From: Xanthostigma xanthostigma | Taxonomy: Eukaryota > Arthropoda > Insecta > Raphidioptera > Raphidiidae | DNA length: 64,000 nt | NCBI GenBank assembly: GCA_963575645.1 | Contig: OY754466.1 | Span: 20,376,001 to 20,440,000, forward strand | Direction: 5' to 3' | In this document: positions 35,174 through 47,526 of the stretch, piece after piece | Layout of the letters: each line of letters opens with the position of its first letter | How positions within the stretch are numbered: position 1 is the first letter of the stretch | The notes under the pieces: generated by a model | What the model was told of the DNA's origin: nothing | The model's input: the letters and a program-made list of their open reading frames with translations, nothing else | The model's database searches: none | Made by a program: the position numbers and the translations under genes

Positions 35174-36070
35174 TTGACGTGATAACGTCTTATAAATTGA
35201 TAAATCACCGATCTTATAAATTGATAAAACACCGACTGCATTGCACGAAAAAGTGTAACGTAACGTTCCTAACGTTCGTAACGCGTAATGCGTAACGTTC
35301 CGCCTGACCCTGTGCGTGCTTTTTGCTAATTTCTCGCTCAATTTAAATCATATCGGTTTGAAACCAGTCTTAAACGAAAGAGGAGAACATTTTACATAGA
35401 TTTCGTATAACAGAATTTGCCTAAACAGTTTTTTATACAAATTTATATAGAAAAATAGCTGTATAAATGCAACATGAAAACGGCTGCATTTCTAATGTTT
35501 AATTCAATTTTTTGACATTAGTATTTTGTGAAATGCAACGCCTTCTAAGTTAAGTATTGGAATAACTAATTATTATTAGAACATAATACTTTGACAGTTG
35601 CAAACGTCACTTTTGACATTTCTTATCATTCCGACACCAAGGATAAGCGGATTGAATCCAAATTTTGGGAGGATGTTTAATATTCAAATATGAAGTGGCC
35701 TATTGTTTTTGGGGAACATCGGCGCATGCGTAAAAGAATATATCTCTTATAATGATGTTTTATATAATAATAATATAGTTTTTAAAACGGTTTTTACTCT
35801 ATCTATTTTTACTAGAAATTTTTGTAAATTTTTTGGGGAAAATCGGCGCATGCGCAAAAGAGATACATGCCATAGTTGTTTTTTATATAATAATAGTGTA
35901 CTTTTTATAGTGTTTTATTATTCTACTTAATAAAATTTACCTAAATTTGAAGCGAAAGATGCAATATCATAGATTCGAATTATTATAATTATTATATAAA
36001 TTTAGGTTATGTATTACGGAATACGTTATCACGTAAAACTATCGTCCGTAAACCGACTTTACAGACAACC
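35174..36070 (+). mobile_element. Family A element, copy A3 (~897 bp, longest)
   Basis: Both family A ends are present (left TTGACGTGATAACGTCTTAT, right 'aaaccgactttacagacaac'). It aligns with A4 and A5 over most of its length, but also holds about 280 bp at 35655-35935 that those lack. That segment contains two direct copies (about 35709 and 35838) of 'tttttggggaa(c/a)atcggcgc' + 'atgcg(t/c)(a/c)aaaag'. The same module occurs at 54680-54740 and 61225-61260. Non-coding; the 75-codon frame at 35703-35930 is within the module. Confidence 0.75.
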
Positions 36071-36652
36071 ATTTTTTTTTTGTGATTTCATTACACAATT
36101 GTATGACGGTTTACATAAGACACCTGCCTGTAAAATTTCATCCGAATCGATGGAAAGATGGCGGAGTATACGGCTGTAACAATGTAACAATATGGATAGA
36201 CCAGACAGAACGGACGATCATGAGAGAATTGCAAGGGTTCTATTTTTTTTGCTAAGGAACCTTAATTATTGAGAAGTATAAATTTATTATGTACAATTAT
36301 CATCGTCTCCCTTGCAATTTTTTGTATATTCTGCCAGATCCCATGGCTCATATTGAACATTATTCAATTTGGGAGAGGTTTGCTAAAAATGTAAAATACA
36401 TTTGCAAGGCAATGATCATAAATTTACCGAATTCGCGACACTAACTACAAAAAATGATAAAAAAAATTGAATTAGTCTGTTACCGTTTTATATTTTTCAA
36501 CATAATATTTTATCTATTAATTTCATAATAAAATTTTAGTTAGTATTATTCATAGTAGACTAGTGTGAAAGAACTTAAAATACTATGCTATAATTTACAG
36601 AAAAAACATTTCTGAGTTCTGAACCAAGATTCGTGTATTGTACGGATAAAAA
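36071..36652. other. Unassigned; short tail-like text
   Basis: About 36090-36240 ('gcctgtaaaatttcatccga', 'gaacggacgatcatgagaga') looks like an old retroelement tail. Nothing else. Confidence 0.35.
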
Positions 36653-37527
36653 TATACACGGTGTCCCAATGAAAACTTGTACCTCCATAAAACTCGGCAA
36701 AATAAAAGTTTTGACAAAAAGCTTAAAAACAAAGGGGACCAATTTTTATGCAAAAATCATTCCTGCAACTTTAGTCTTGTGCGGGGGTAGCAACCTCGAT
36801 TTTTTTAATGATCCCGAATTTGGAAAGGTTTTTCATTACTTACACAACCGTATTTGTTTCTTTCAAATCAATCGATTTGTTACCGAGAAATTTATTCTTG
36901 AACTTTCGAAGTTAAAAAACTAATAAAAGCACGAAAAGGAATAAACTATCGAGTGTATTGTTCAAAATGATCTGCACCAATTGCCATACAATAATACATC
37001 CTGGATTCAAATCCAGATCTTACGTTTCTTAAGACCTCAGGAGTTATTAGACGGCATTCGGCGATTATTCTTTGTCGGAGTTCTTGTGTTTTTCGGGTGT
37101 AGTTTATTTTTACATTTGTTCTGATGCTCTTTTTATTCTTATTTGTTTACTTGATTTTGTTGCTTTTCCATTCTAATACTTTCGATAGTTTAAACATGTT
37201 TAAACCTTTTTGTGCTTTTATTAGTTTTTTAACTTCAAAAATTCAAGAAGAAATTTCTCGATAACAAATTGATCGAATTGAAAAAAAAACAAATACGGTT
37301 GTGTAAGTAATGACAAACCCTTCCAAATTAGGAATCATTTAATCCCCCATTCCATTAAAAATTGGGGGGAGTGCTACCCCCCCACGGGGCTATAGTTGCA
37401 GGAATGATTTTTGCAAAAAAATTGGTCCTCTTTGATATAAAAATCGAAGTGTTTTTGGATTTTTGACAAAACGTTTATTTTGCTGAGTTTTATTGGGGTA
37501 CAAGTTTTCATTGGGACACTGTGTATA
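36653..37527. mobile_element. Foldback element with CACGGTGTCCC ends (~875 bp)
   Basis: Left TATACACGGTGTCCCAATGA and right complement with TATA edges. Arms of about 300 bp pair with scattered mismatches ('attggtc(c/ccctttg)', 'ttcctgcaactttag', 'accgtatttgtttctttcaa'). About 250 bp of unpaired, non-repetitive centre (36940-37195) is the only unusual part. The 96-codon frame at 36633-36923 lies wholly in an arm and is not a gene. Confidence 0.8.
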
Positions 37528-40345
37528 TCTAAACATTGAAAACGTATAACAAATAGTAAACGTTCGATACGCAGATTTGTTTGTTTTTGTTTCTTTTTAT
37601 TTGTAACAATGCACGTCTTCTACGCCGAGTTAACAATCAATGCGTAACAATTCTTTTCCTTTGTCAAACGGAAAAGGAAACCGAGAATTGTTTTTTCTTC
37701 ACAATTATGGGAACAACGTACCTAAAAATTTTACAATAAAATTTTAAATTATACGTTTGACAGTTTTTTTTCTTTTTTGTACCTATTGCGTATTCTGTTT
37801 ATAAAGTTGATCAATGTAACATAAAACCGTTTATTTTTTATTATTATACCTAATGAAAATTATTGTCCAAAAATTATCTCTATCGACTGTATCCCAAAAA
37901 TAAAATATCTAATATGATTAACTTTTAACAAAACATTTTCCTTTATCTTTCCTGTCTTCTAATCGCGTACTACTTGTTTAGTTCTAATTATTTTTTTGTT
38001 TGTTAAGTTATGTGAAACAAGGTTGTAACATTGTAATTATATACCTAAGCAATTAACTTACATAAAATCAAGATGTTACAAAAATGTTATTACAACTCCA
38101 AAACTGAACTCCGTATAGTAATATTTTTCCATTATTCCCTCACACTTTAAAAATAAGAATTATAATATTCTTCCGGACTGGAAAATGGTAATTAGAGGTC
38201 ATGCTAAAGGAGGAAGGAGGATGAAAATCGTAAAACGGAACCTGCACCTGCTGACAAAATAAAATATGCAGTAAATGACAAAACGAGTGCATATGAACTC
38301 TGAGGATTATATTATTATAGAACACTAGCGTGACCTGTGCGAATTATTCGCACTAAATAAGTATAATAATTATCACTTTACAAAATTATTTTTTAAATAT
38401 TATGATTGCAGGTATTCAATTCGTTTCTAATTTTGCACACTGCTTATAACGTTCTTCTTTTTGTTGTAAAAGAAATATTTTACTAAAATTGTCATATAGA
38501 GGCGCAAGTAGCAAAAGCGTTGTTCAGCGTTGCCCGTCAGATGGCAGTATGCAGTATTTACAATATGAAGGTCAGATGACAGATCGAAGTGTTAACGTTA
38601 CGCCGTCAGATGGCAGACGTTGTTCAGAGTTTAATTAATTTACAAAAACAATAGCAATAATAAATTATTTAGTTGTCGATGTCAGTAGAGCAAGCAATTA
38701 TCTGTAAAATGATATATAATTTATGTGGAGAAATTGTGTGGTTTTATCTAAAAAGGGAGGCAAACATCTAAAACCTTAGCATATTAATATATATGATAAA
38801 TGAGAACATTGATATACCTCTACCTCAGGTTGCATGATATGTTCAAACAAGCAATTTGAGATAAGAAACCTACGGTAAAAACTAGGAAGTGTGTACTGTA
38901 GTCGGCTTGAGGCGTCAAAGACATCGGTAGGCAACAGGCCATAGAGAAGAGCAACAGGCAGCAAGGAAAACCTATTATTCAGATTTCATAACACGTCGGA
39001 AATATTTAAAAGGGTTCAAATTGTAGGGCGTTATGTAATACTTTCGTGTTTCTTCAGTAAGGTCGGTGAACTACATTTTGAACAGTTACTGTAATGCGAT
39101 CTCTGTCGTCATCTGTAAATTTCAAAGACAGTCGCAAAAAATACAAAAAACCATAGCGCGCGCCGTGTGGTTAACAGTTGCGTTGGCTTGCCATTTGCTT
39201 CCCCGAGACGCTATTACCGAGTAGAATTTTCCCCGAACCGCTTACTCCGCAATAGTGCCTACCCAAACTCCTTGATAGATATTCTTTAATGCATAATTGG
39301 TTTTAAACTACTTTGAAATTCAAATCATAAACTATTATAAAAACTGACGCAATTGTATTCCACCAAAGTGAAGTTCGCTATATAAAATACTAAACATCTG
39401 ACAGTAGACTAGAAATCATTTTCAGGGTTACAGATCTGATAACAACGTACAAGTGCAAATATTGGTTAGGTACTTGTTATTTCCAACAATACATTATTGT
39501 TAACATGGACTGTTTACATTTATACCAGTTATAAGTATTGTGTGTAACATCAACGTAATTTTACTCTAATTATTTGCAAAGTCAGTGAGTATTTCCACGC
39601 TTGTGTTGGTTGATTGACACATACTTTCACTAGTAGGTATTATTTATAAAAACTTGGTGTTCGTATAACAATATGTAAATAAGGCAACATGCCATTCGGT
39701 AGGCGGTTTGTCTATAGCTGTTCCACTAAAATGTGTAAGAAAGATAAGGCTTGTACGTAATTGAAGATTGGGGCTATTTTCCAGTCAGTTTGTATAACTT
39801 CATGTATTACGGAATCCACAAATATTTAAAAAATATCAGATTTTTTACGGTTTCCCAATGTCTAAACACAATTATTTTTTTCAAGTTTTACTCTGACCAT
39901 GACCAATAAATATTTTTCAGTGACATATTGAAAATTCTATAAGTTTTCCAGGTTTTCTAGTCTAGTTCTACAGCCACTATAATAATTGTAAATCCACATT
40001 GATGTTTTTTTAAGATACTGCAAAATAACATGGTTTAAATTTTCCTCTTCCACTAAAATAGTGCTGAATAATTTATCAGATTCATAAAATACCAAAATAG
40101 TTGGCAAAACCAAAAGTGCACATCCCGCAAGTTTTCCACTGTATGATAAAAAAATAACAATTAAAAAATATTTTTAATAAATTTAAAAAGATTTAAAAAT
40201 TTAAAGAAATAAATTGAAATTTTTTTTTTTTAAGTTTGAAAAAATAAAAAAAATTAAGAACTATACATAATATAATATATAATTAATATCAAGTGGAATA
40301 AAATAAAACAAAATAAAAAGAAAGAAAAAAAAGAAAAATAATATC
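37528..40345. other. Mostly featureless AT-rich stretch
   Basis: No element ends. About 38535-38625 has three loose copies of 'cgtcagatggcag'. About 39150-39260 is locally GC-richer ('atagcgcgcgccgtgtggtt', 'cttccccgagacgctattac') with no open exon of note. The minus frames 38140-38325 and 38776-38964 have no domain. Confidence 0.4.
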
Positions 40346-40423
40346 AATGGTTTCGTAAGGAATCGAACCCAGGACCTTGCCCTTGGGGATCCAACGGCAT
40401 AACCATTGCGCCACGGCGGCCTA
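40346..40423 (-). mobile_element. tRNA-derived SINE head
   Basis: The minus strand reads 'gccgccgtggcgcaatggtt' (A box TGGCGCAATGG) and 'ggtcctgggttcgattcctt' (B box GGTTCGATTCC), the pol III promoter layout of lepidopteran tRNA-derived SINEs. The 3' side on that strand runs into A/T-rich simple sequence. Not a functional tRNA: the ends do not pair. Confidence 0.65.
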
Positions 40424-42968
40424 ATACGGTAGTGGTGTTATCACGGTATACAAGTGTAGCACTTGTTTTATGGATTACACTATATTTACAAATTGTTTTT
40501 AAACTATTAGCTGTCAAAAATAATAAAAAATAAAACTGTTTATAAAAATTAAACTACTGAACACATTTTAGTGAATTTAAATAGGGTTCTGGTCTGATAG
40601 TAAACAAAGTGAATAAAATATAACCCAAGGCAATCCGACCAAAATTGCGATCTGTAGAGTCGTGACGTACGTACATACGTACATACGTACAGACCAACCG
40701 ACAACTGCTGTTTGTGATTTTCAATTACAATTTTAATAGTATTTATGAACTCAAATTGATTTAAAAATGGTTCTATTGTATAGATTAGAATCTCCTCTTT
40801 TCAAAAAGCTTCAATTTGAATGGATTTCGTGTGAAATTAACTTAGATATAACTTCTTATATGAACGAAAGTCAGCTCTGACGCACAAAGCGATAATAAAG
40901 CACATACCGCTAGTTTAGCGGTATGTGCAATGTAGAATTTTTGGTTTCAGTTGATCTATAGACATTAATTTAATAAGAAATGCCAAAAGTTGTGGAATAT
41001 GCTTTAGATAAGTACAAGCATAACAATGTTATTACAATATTTTATTTTTGAAGGCTACCTTACAGGCAAGAATGTTACAAACAACATAAAATCTTTATTG
41101 CGTATCGAATTTTGCAGTAACAAAAAATATCAAAGAGATAATCGCTACAAGTGCAACTAATCGATATAATACAGAAAAATACTAAATAACATCAAAATTG
41201 TTTTATTGCACAAGACTTTAAACATTAAAACATTAGTGTAGGTACACGACTACGTTAGATTTTTAAATTTTAAATCACCGGGAAAAGTAAAGTTAATTAT
41301 TTAATATTTAGATATATGTAAGATTATTAAATTAAAATTTGAATCCTTCATATTACATTCGTAATTGCAGCGCACACTTCTACTTTCCAAAATGTATTCC
41401 CAAAATCAATCAATGTATTGGCTCAAAGACAAACTCCGGCAAATTTTATTACTCATGCTAAAAGATTCCGAGCAGATAGGCGGCAGATAGGCGGGCTTCC
41501 TGGAATAGGACTGCCAGCGATACCAGTGAAAAGTCGGTAACTTATCGTTGCAATATTTCCATGATAATAGTGCAAATAATAATTTTTATTTTGATTTGTG
41601 TGCTGTAAATGTCGAATGGGTAAACACTAACGGTAATGTTTGCTGTGGTGAACACGGGAATAGAGATGTTATATTATGGTCACTTCGTAGTAATCCTAAT
41701 ATTGAATATATCGGTTTACTGATATTAGGTATCTTACCTATTACCTGGTATTAGTCAAGTAATAGTGACGAAGTTCACCGTCCGTTTCATCAGATCGTAT
41801 TAATATAATATAATAGCGTTGCCGATCAACATGGTAGTACTGAGTAACTGTGTTAATACTGATAATACTAATATTCTGATATTCGTTTTATGTGGTACCT
41901 AATACGTTATGCATACCAAGATATCGGTTTGTGTTGTTTTCGTCTAAAATAATAGGATAGCTTTAGAAAAGGAGACGTGCATATTACTGCAGTAAAGAAG
42001 CTAGGTGAGAGAACAGGACAGATAGAGGCATGGCAAGTACGTATTACAGGCTTGCAGTGCGAGTGCGGCAGCACGGCGAGTTCAACACTGCAAAGTGCAA
42101 CTTAAACGTGCGAAAGAGAACGGGAACAAGTCGAGAAAAGCAGAAGACGTCACATATTACTCGATTTCCGTAAAACATCATAAATTTAAAGTGGATTCGA
42201 GTGGTTACAAGAATTAACTAACTAGAAATCGTATGAGAAATGACATTTTTGTTTTAAAATGAAAGGTATTCTCCTGACTCGTGTCAAATGTTCGGAAATT
42301 ATAAATTTTACGTTTTTTCGGCAATCAAAAACTGAAAAAATCAATTTCTAATAATATGACAATCATGTCACCTGTCAACATAATATTATTTTGTCAAAAA
42401 AGCATTAAACGCGAAGAACATGTGTAGGTACTTATGGCTTAAGAAATAGTGAATATTTACCGACAATAGCAATTTCAATAGTATATCATTTATTCAAAAG
42501 TTGCTAAAAACTGTAACTAATGACGCGTACAAACAATACAAAACACACAGCGACAGTTTTCGAAATTTGCCACGCTGGATGTGATTGTGCACGGAGTCTA
42601 TAAAATTTGATCAACCAATATAAAACAAATGAATAGGTATATATTTTTAAACTAGAAGAATGGAATTTTTTTGATATCTCGGAAATGACCGCCATCTTCG
42701 GCTAAATATATTTTTTTAATTCAAAATGATTGACGCAGTTTAGGATAAAAGCTTGAAGGACGTGCCTCGGAATAGCATTTATTTTTGTTCGTTTTTAGCT
42801 TAGCTTGATTTGTAGGCCAATTGACATACATTTTATTATTATTTTAAAAGTCCCGAGAAAACATTCTGGAGTTGACAGTACTTGAAAAATCTTGGAGGTC
42901 AAGGAATAGTGCAGAGATGAGTAAATTAAACTTAATAAATGTTTCGACACAAACCCGATAGTAGAGGA
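40424..42968. other. Unassigned; (GTACATAC)n tail and two GC-richer patches
   Basis: About 40665-40700 is a short (GTACATAC) array followed by 'agaccaaccgacaactg', a LINE-tail signature. About 41450-41535 and 41990-42150 are locally GC-richer ('aggcttgcagtgcgagtgcg', 'cagcacggcgagttcaacac') and could be untranslated exon or regulatory DNA. No convincing frame or splice pair found. Frame 41548-41754 is not recognised. Confidence 0.35.
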
Positions 42969-43764
42969 ATGGTGACAGAAATGGTCAAGGCACTTGGTGG
43001 CAGACACGCTCCCTTTCGCTTAGTGTTTTCGCAGCGTGTTGCTGTACGACGCTGGGGCACTTAAAAAAACGGCAAAATTCAAAATTCCTCTACAAAATGG
43101 CAGAAAATGACTGAACAGCATCTGGGGGACCTCTTAATTGCAGAAAAAAAATTTTCTGCCAATTTACTGTAGAAACTGTTAAAACCTTTTCAAAAAATCG
43201 AAAAAAAAGTCAAAAAAATAAAAAAATATAATTTGAAGTTGACATAATGGTTGATTTGGTGGCCCGGAATACGAGACAAATTTTTCGTGGCTCCAAGTGA
43301 CCTCACTTCCTTTCGATGATTCTTCGAAATTTGCACAGGCAAAAATTCGCAAAGTCTTGGCGCGGTGGCAGAAACTCTTACCAGGCTTTTTATTAGTACC
43401 CAAAAAGTTTGTAAGAAATATTATCTGCCAATTTATCTAGATCACACTCTGCCAATTTAATGTACTTGTCATTAATGCTCTACCTGAATTCCATGTTAAA
43501 CTTTCAGCGAACATGACGCGTTTTTGCAAGCATGATTTTGGCAGAAAACTGTACCTCGGGACTCTCTACAAGAAGACGAATCGTTTGAGTTCGGTTTTAC
43601 TCAACGAGCTTTTTTTTAATCGATTTATTTTGTATTTATTATACTAACAGTCTCTGCAGTGGGTAAATTGGCAGAAAATATTTTTTCTTCAATTAGGAGG
43701 TCTCCCAGATGCTGTTCAGTCATTTTTGCCATTTAGAGGAGCAATTTTGAATTTTGCCGTTTTT

Positions 43765-44658
43765 AACTTCCCGCTATAAAAAAAAAATTTTTTTTTCAAA
43801 AATCGGGAAGTTATTGGTTTCACCCCGATTTTCGAAAATCGAGTTTTCGCCAGATCTCGACGTTTTATGGTCCTAGGAAGCTATTGAAACTATTTTGGCG
43901 ATGATGTCCGTAGGGCTGTATGTGTGTGTGTGTGTATGTATGTAAACCTTTTATATCTTTTGAACGGAGTGTCCGACTGAAACGCGGTTTGCGGCCTCTG
44001 ACGTGATCTTGGTGAACTTAGACTTCCTGAAAATTTGAAATGATTCGGCCCAAAAAATTTTGAGAAATCTTAAAAAAACAAGTTTCAAAAATTTTTGAAA
44101 ATTGGTTTTTGTAAAATATTTTCTAAACTACTAAACCGATTAATTCCAAAACCTAATCAGCTCTTCTCCTTAACAAACTGCGTCGATTTCCGCAAACCGC
44201 ATCAAAATCGGTTCATTTGTTCACGAGATACCGTGAACGAAAAAATCGTAAAAAAGGGTTTTTTTAAAATGACTCTTAAAATTGTTATCAGATCGATTTT
44301 TTGGTAATAAATTACTTTCTTAGGCTAAAAACTGCGTCGATCGCCGCAAACCAGATTAAAATTGGTTCATTTGTTCATGAGATAACGTGAACGAAAATTT
44401 GGAAAAAAAGTGATTTTTTAAAATTACTCGTAAAATTCTTATCAAATCGATTTTTTTGTAATAATTTACTTTCTTAGGTTAAAAAAACTGCGTACATCGC
44501 CGCAAACTGCATCAAAATCGGCTCATTTGTTCATGAGATACCGTGAACGAAAATTTCGTAACAAAGTGTTTTTTTTAAGCTCGAAGAGCTAAAAAATAAA
44601 CTTCTTTCTATATTTTATATATTTTTGAGCGTTTTGATCTCGAAAATAGCGGGAAGTT
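43765..44658 (+). mobile_element. AACTTCCCGCTA...TAGCGGGAAGTT element, nested
   Basis: Termini AACTTCCCGCTAT and ATAGCGGGAAGTT match exactly inverted. I recall this terminus, followed by 'acagggatggcc', from lepidopteran repeats sometimes called zeta. It contains a (TG)n run at about 43919-43938, and a ~155-bp tandem repeat. Frame 44095-44307 is within that repeat. It splits the right arm of the surrounding foldback. Confidence 0.7.
44165..44580 (+). repeat. ~155-bp tandem repeat, about 2.7 units
   Basis: Phrase 'actgcgt(c/a)(g/c)atc/t(t/g)ccgcaaac' at about 44177, 44331 and 44487. Each is followed by 'aaaat(c/t)ggttcatttgttca', 'gagata(c/a)cgtgaacgaaaa' and 'aatcgattttttggtaat'. Lies inside the AACTTCCCGCTA element. 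Confidence 0.8.
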
Positions 44659-44836
44659 ACAGGGATGGCCTGCAGGGCCAAACTTCTTTTCAAATTTTTT
44701 TTATTAAAGAAATCCAGCGCCGTATCGCAACGCGCTAGACCCCTATTCCACTAAGGGGATTTTGTAGAGGGGGACTCAGACTACACGAAAGAGAGCGTTT
44801 CTGCCAACAAGTGCTCCTTGACCATTTCTGTCACCA

Positions 44837-46663
44837 TCTTTCTAACAACAAGTCTACACTTTTAATCAAGAATGTTCTTCTTGTAAATTAATGATTAGTT
44901 TTGATCTTATCAAAAGAAATAAAATGCGCAATATATTTTGCCGGGCCTTGTACTATTCTGTCAACAGAGTTTTGTCTTGTCATTAAAATTTTAGGATGCG
45001 CTGCTTGAGCCAGTTTATTACCACAATGTACATTGTACATTTCGCTTAAAGAAATTATCTTAACTTAGAAACTTGTCAATAATCGAGAAAAACACAAAAA
45101 TATAAATCTGCAATCGTTCCGCTTTCAAATAATTTAGTAAAAAGAAGCAAAGTACCATTCGCGGTTTCCCGTATTGAATGCATATCTTGGTCACAATTAA
45201 ACTGATTCATATGAATAGAAATTATCCAAAAAAATATGATTATTTAACCGGGATGGACTGTAAAATATTTTGATCAGTTTTTTACTAAGAATAAAAATCG
45301 CAGTAGCTACTTTTTCAAGAAATAATTAATCAATTACAGTCGAACCTGGATAAGCAAGAGTTTCAAGGACCGCGAACTCTTTTTCACTTGTATCTAAAAA
45401 TATATTTTCAACATCAGGGCCTCAATGCAAATTGATTTCTCTTATAGAGGTTTCTGTTAGGTTTTAATTTTTTTTCTGAGGGGGGGGGGGGGTAAAAAGC
45501 AATATTTTTAGGATTTATTAGCCACGAATGACCTTTTTTTTAACAACCTAACTTGAATAATTTTATCGTGTGCAGAGCAAAAAAAAAACGAATGACCTTT
45601 TACAACAACTTAAAATAAAAAATGTTGATTGAAGCGAAAAAAATTCGAATGAACTTTTTTTTAACAGCCTAACTTTGAAATTTTTTTTGTGTGTCGGCAC
45701 AATAGAAGTGCAAAAAAAAGTTCCTTTCATTTCCACAACAAAAATGTCTTTTTCCGTTTGTTGTAGCTGGATGCCTGCGGTCCTGATGAATCCTGGGGGT
45801 GGGTTAATTTCCCTTTTTTCGTTTGTCGTGGTGGATACCTGCGGTCCAGATAAATCCTGGGGGGGTAATTACCCCCTGAAACCCTCATATCTACGCCCTT
45901 GGTTGGACTCCATAGAATGTTTCTATAGGCCGCGAATATATATAAAATAGCATTTTAACATGTTGAACCATGGCTCTCACAAATTGAAGAGTGAAAGGGC
46001 TCCAGCCTGGAGGGGTTTTGGTGTTGGGCTCGCCGCAGCGGGTTGACGAAATAAGAAATAAACAAAAGATAAGGAGCTTAGGCAGAGGGGTCCGCCACTA
46101 AAGATCTTGGCCTGCTATTTCGCTTCAAGATGTGGCGGCCATGTATTGAACATCATTGAGCTCTAAGAATTAATGCAACGATATTTAATCTGAGCTGTAG
46201 AATTCTATATAGCTCATCCCAGTTCAATAATCGGATTGTATATCACTGTTCTGCCCTTATTGATTAAAATTCATTTACACATTGTTATTTTCGAGAAAAG
46301 CAATTTTTCTCCAAATGAATATAAACTTCAGAATTGCACGTATTTACAGCAACTTATATCATACCTGGAGCTAATGGCCTTGCAGCCGAAGCCTCATTAA
46401 AAAAAAAAACTTCAGAATTCAAATTATGCAAAATTTAGTAATTTATAAAATGTAATTTAATAATACCGTTTAGAATTGTCACAAAAACTAACACTTTGTC
46501 TTACCATGGCCTGTGTTGATAACAATCGTGCATAAAGCCGTTCTCTGTACAGTATTACGGTATTTATTCAATGACTGTTCAACCGTTACTTCATTAATTT
46601 TACTTTTGGCGAGAATGTTAGAGATTTGTTTCATTGAAGAAAACTATCAATCACAACAGCTGA
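44837..46663. other. Unassigned; pogo-like end and GC-rich scraps
   Basis: About 45338-45400 ('cagtcgaacctggataagca', 'gagtttcaaggaccgcgaac') matches a lepidopteran pogo/Tigger-type end I recall. A 14-G run lies at about 45481-45492. About 45760-45900 repeats 'cctgcggtcc(t/a)gat(g/a)aatcc' twice, 73 bp apart; the 91-codon frame 45675-45950 runs through it. About 46000-46150 is GC-richer and unidentified. Confidence 0.35.
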
Positions 46664-46855
46664 CGTATCGTGTATTACATCAAACGTCAAATGATATCAT
46701 TAAACATCGAACTTCGGCGAAAACCGTACAGGTCCGGGGTCTCACCTCGAGGGGAAATCGCAAAATCGATTCAAGCTCAAGAAGAAATGATCCGGCAAAA
46801 ACAGATTAAAAAACTGGAAAATATGTTACTTTGCGAAAAAGCTCCAGTGATTTGA
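46664..46855 (+). pseudogene. Coding-like remnant of unknown origin
   Basis: An open frame of about 63 codons with mixed, non-AT-driven amino acid use: RRKPYRSGVSPRGEIAKSIQ, then AQEEMIRQKQIKKLENMLLC, ending at a TGA. The Gln/Glu/Lys-rich second half would form an amphipathic helix. There is no good start; a TGA lies just 5' of the frame and no clear splice acceptor precedes it. It may be a fragment of a transposon protein, a retrocopy or an exon. I do not recognise a family. An overlapping frame (46513-46809) in another phase is less protein-like. Confidence 0.25.
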
Positions 46856-47526
46856 ATTAAACTTTTCATATGAATACTCTTTCGTAGTTCCAATATCCGA
46901 GATGGCATGCCTCCAAGAAAATGCAGCGGGGGAGGTTATGGTGTTTAGGATGCTTATATGACTATACACAATACACTCCGCGTCTAAAGTGTCCTTCATC
47001 TTGTTTTTTTTTGGAGTAAAATTTCTTTAGGTACGCTTGACTTGGGGAGTAGGCTGGTAAATGCCTGACGAAAGCGTTTACGGAAGTGCATCATCGGACG
47101 AAGCGAACGGTGCGTGATCGTTCAAGGCAAACGGTAGTTGAGAGGGAGATATAAGTTAGTGAAGGTAGTAAGAGAGAGAGTTACGTTTCGTATATTGGAA
47201 GTTGAGAGGGAGATATAAGTTAGTGAGTGCGACAAAGACGGAGCAATAATCGAAATTCTTTTTTTTGAACAATTATTTGACGTTTAAAATGAAAACAATA
47301 ATTGTTTTTGTATCAAAAATACATTTCATCGAATTTTGCTGCAATTTTGTAACGGGAAATAATGTAGGATAGTTAATAAATCCTCTTAAATGTATTATAA
47401 ATTATACTAATAAATATATATACATATTTTACCTATTAATTAATTACAAATTATATTTTAAACATTTCGTCTTTGTAACAAAAATATTAGGAGCACTGTG
47501 GTTAGAATCTAATAAATAAAAAAAAT
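46856..47526. other. Unassigned; 26-bp phrase duplicated
   Basis: 'gttgagagggagatataagt' + 'tagtga' occurs twice, at about 47137 and 47201, within a GC-richer patch (47050-47260) that starts 'aaagcgtttacggaagtgca'. Probably part of a dispersed element. No coding stretch. Confidence 0.4.

Larger units (their letters stand above)
42969..44836. mobile_element. Foldback element interrupted by a second element
   Basis: Outer arms: left 42969-43175 ('ggtgacagaaatggtcaagg', 'cgctccctttcgc', 'acggcaaaattcaaaatt', 'agcatctgggggacctctta'). The right arm is split in two. 43660-43764 pairs with the inner part of the left arm and 44706-44836 with the outer part. The 43765-44705 stretch between them is a separate insertion. 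Removing it gives a roughly 930-bp foldback. Non-coding. Confidence 0.75.

Noticed and set aside
36633..36923. 96-codon frame
   Set aside because: Lies wholly in one arm of a foldback element; the complementary arm has no matching frame and there is no domain.
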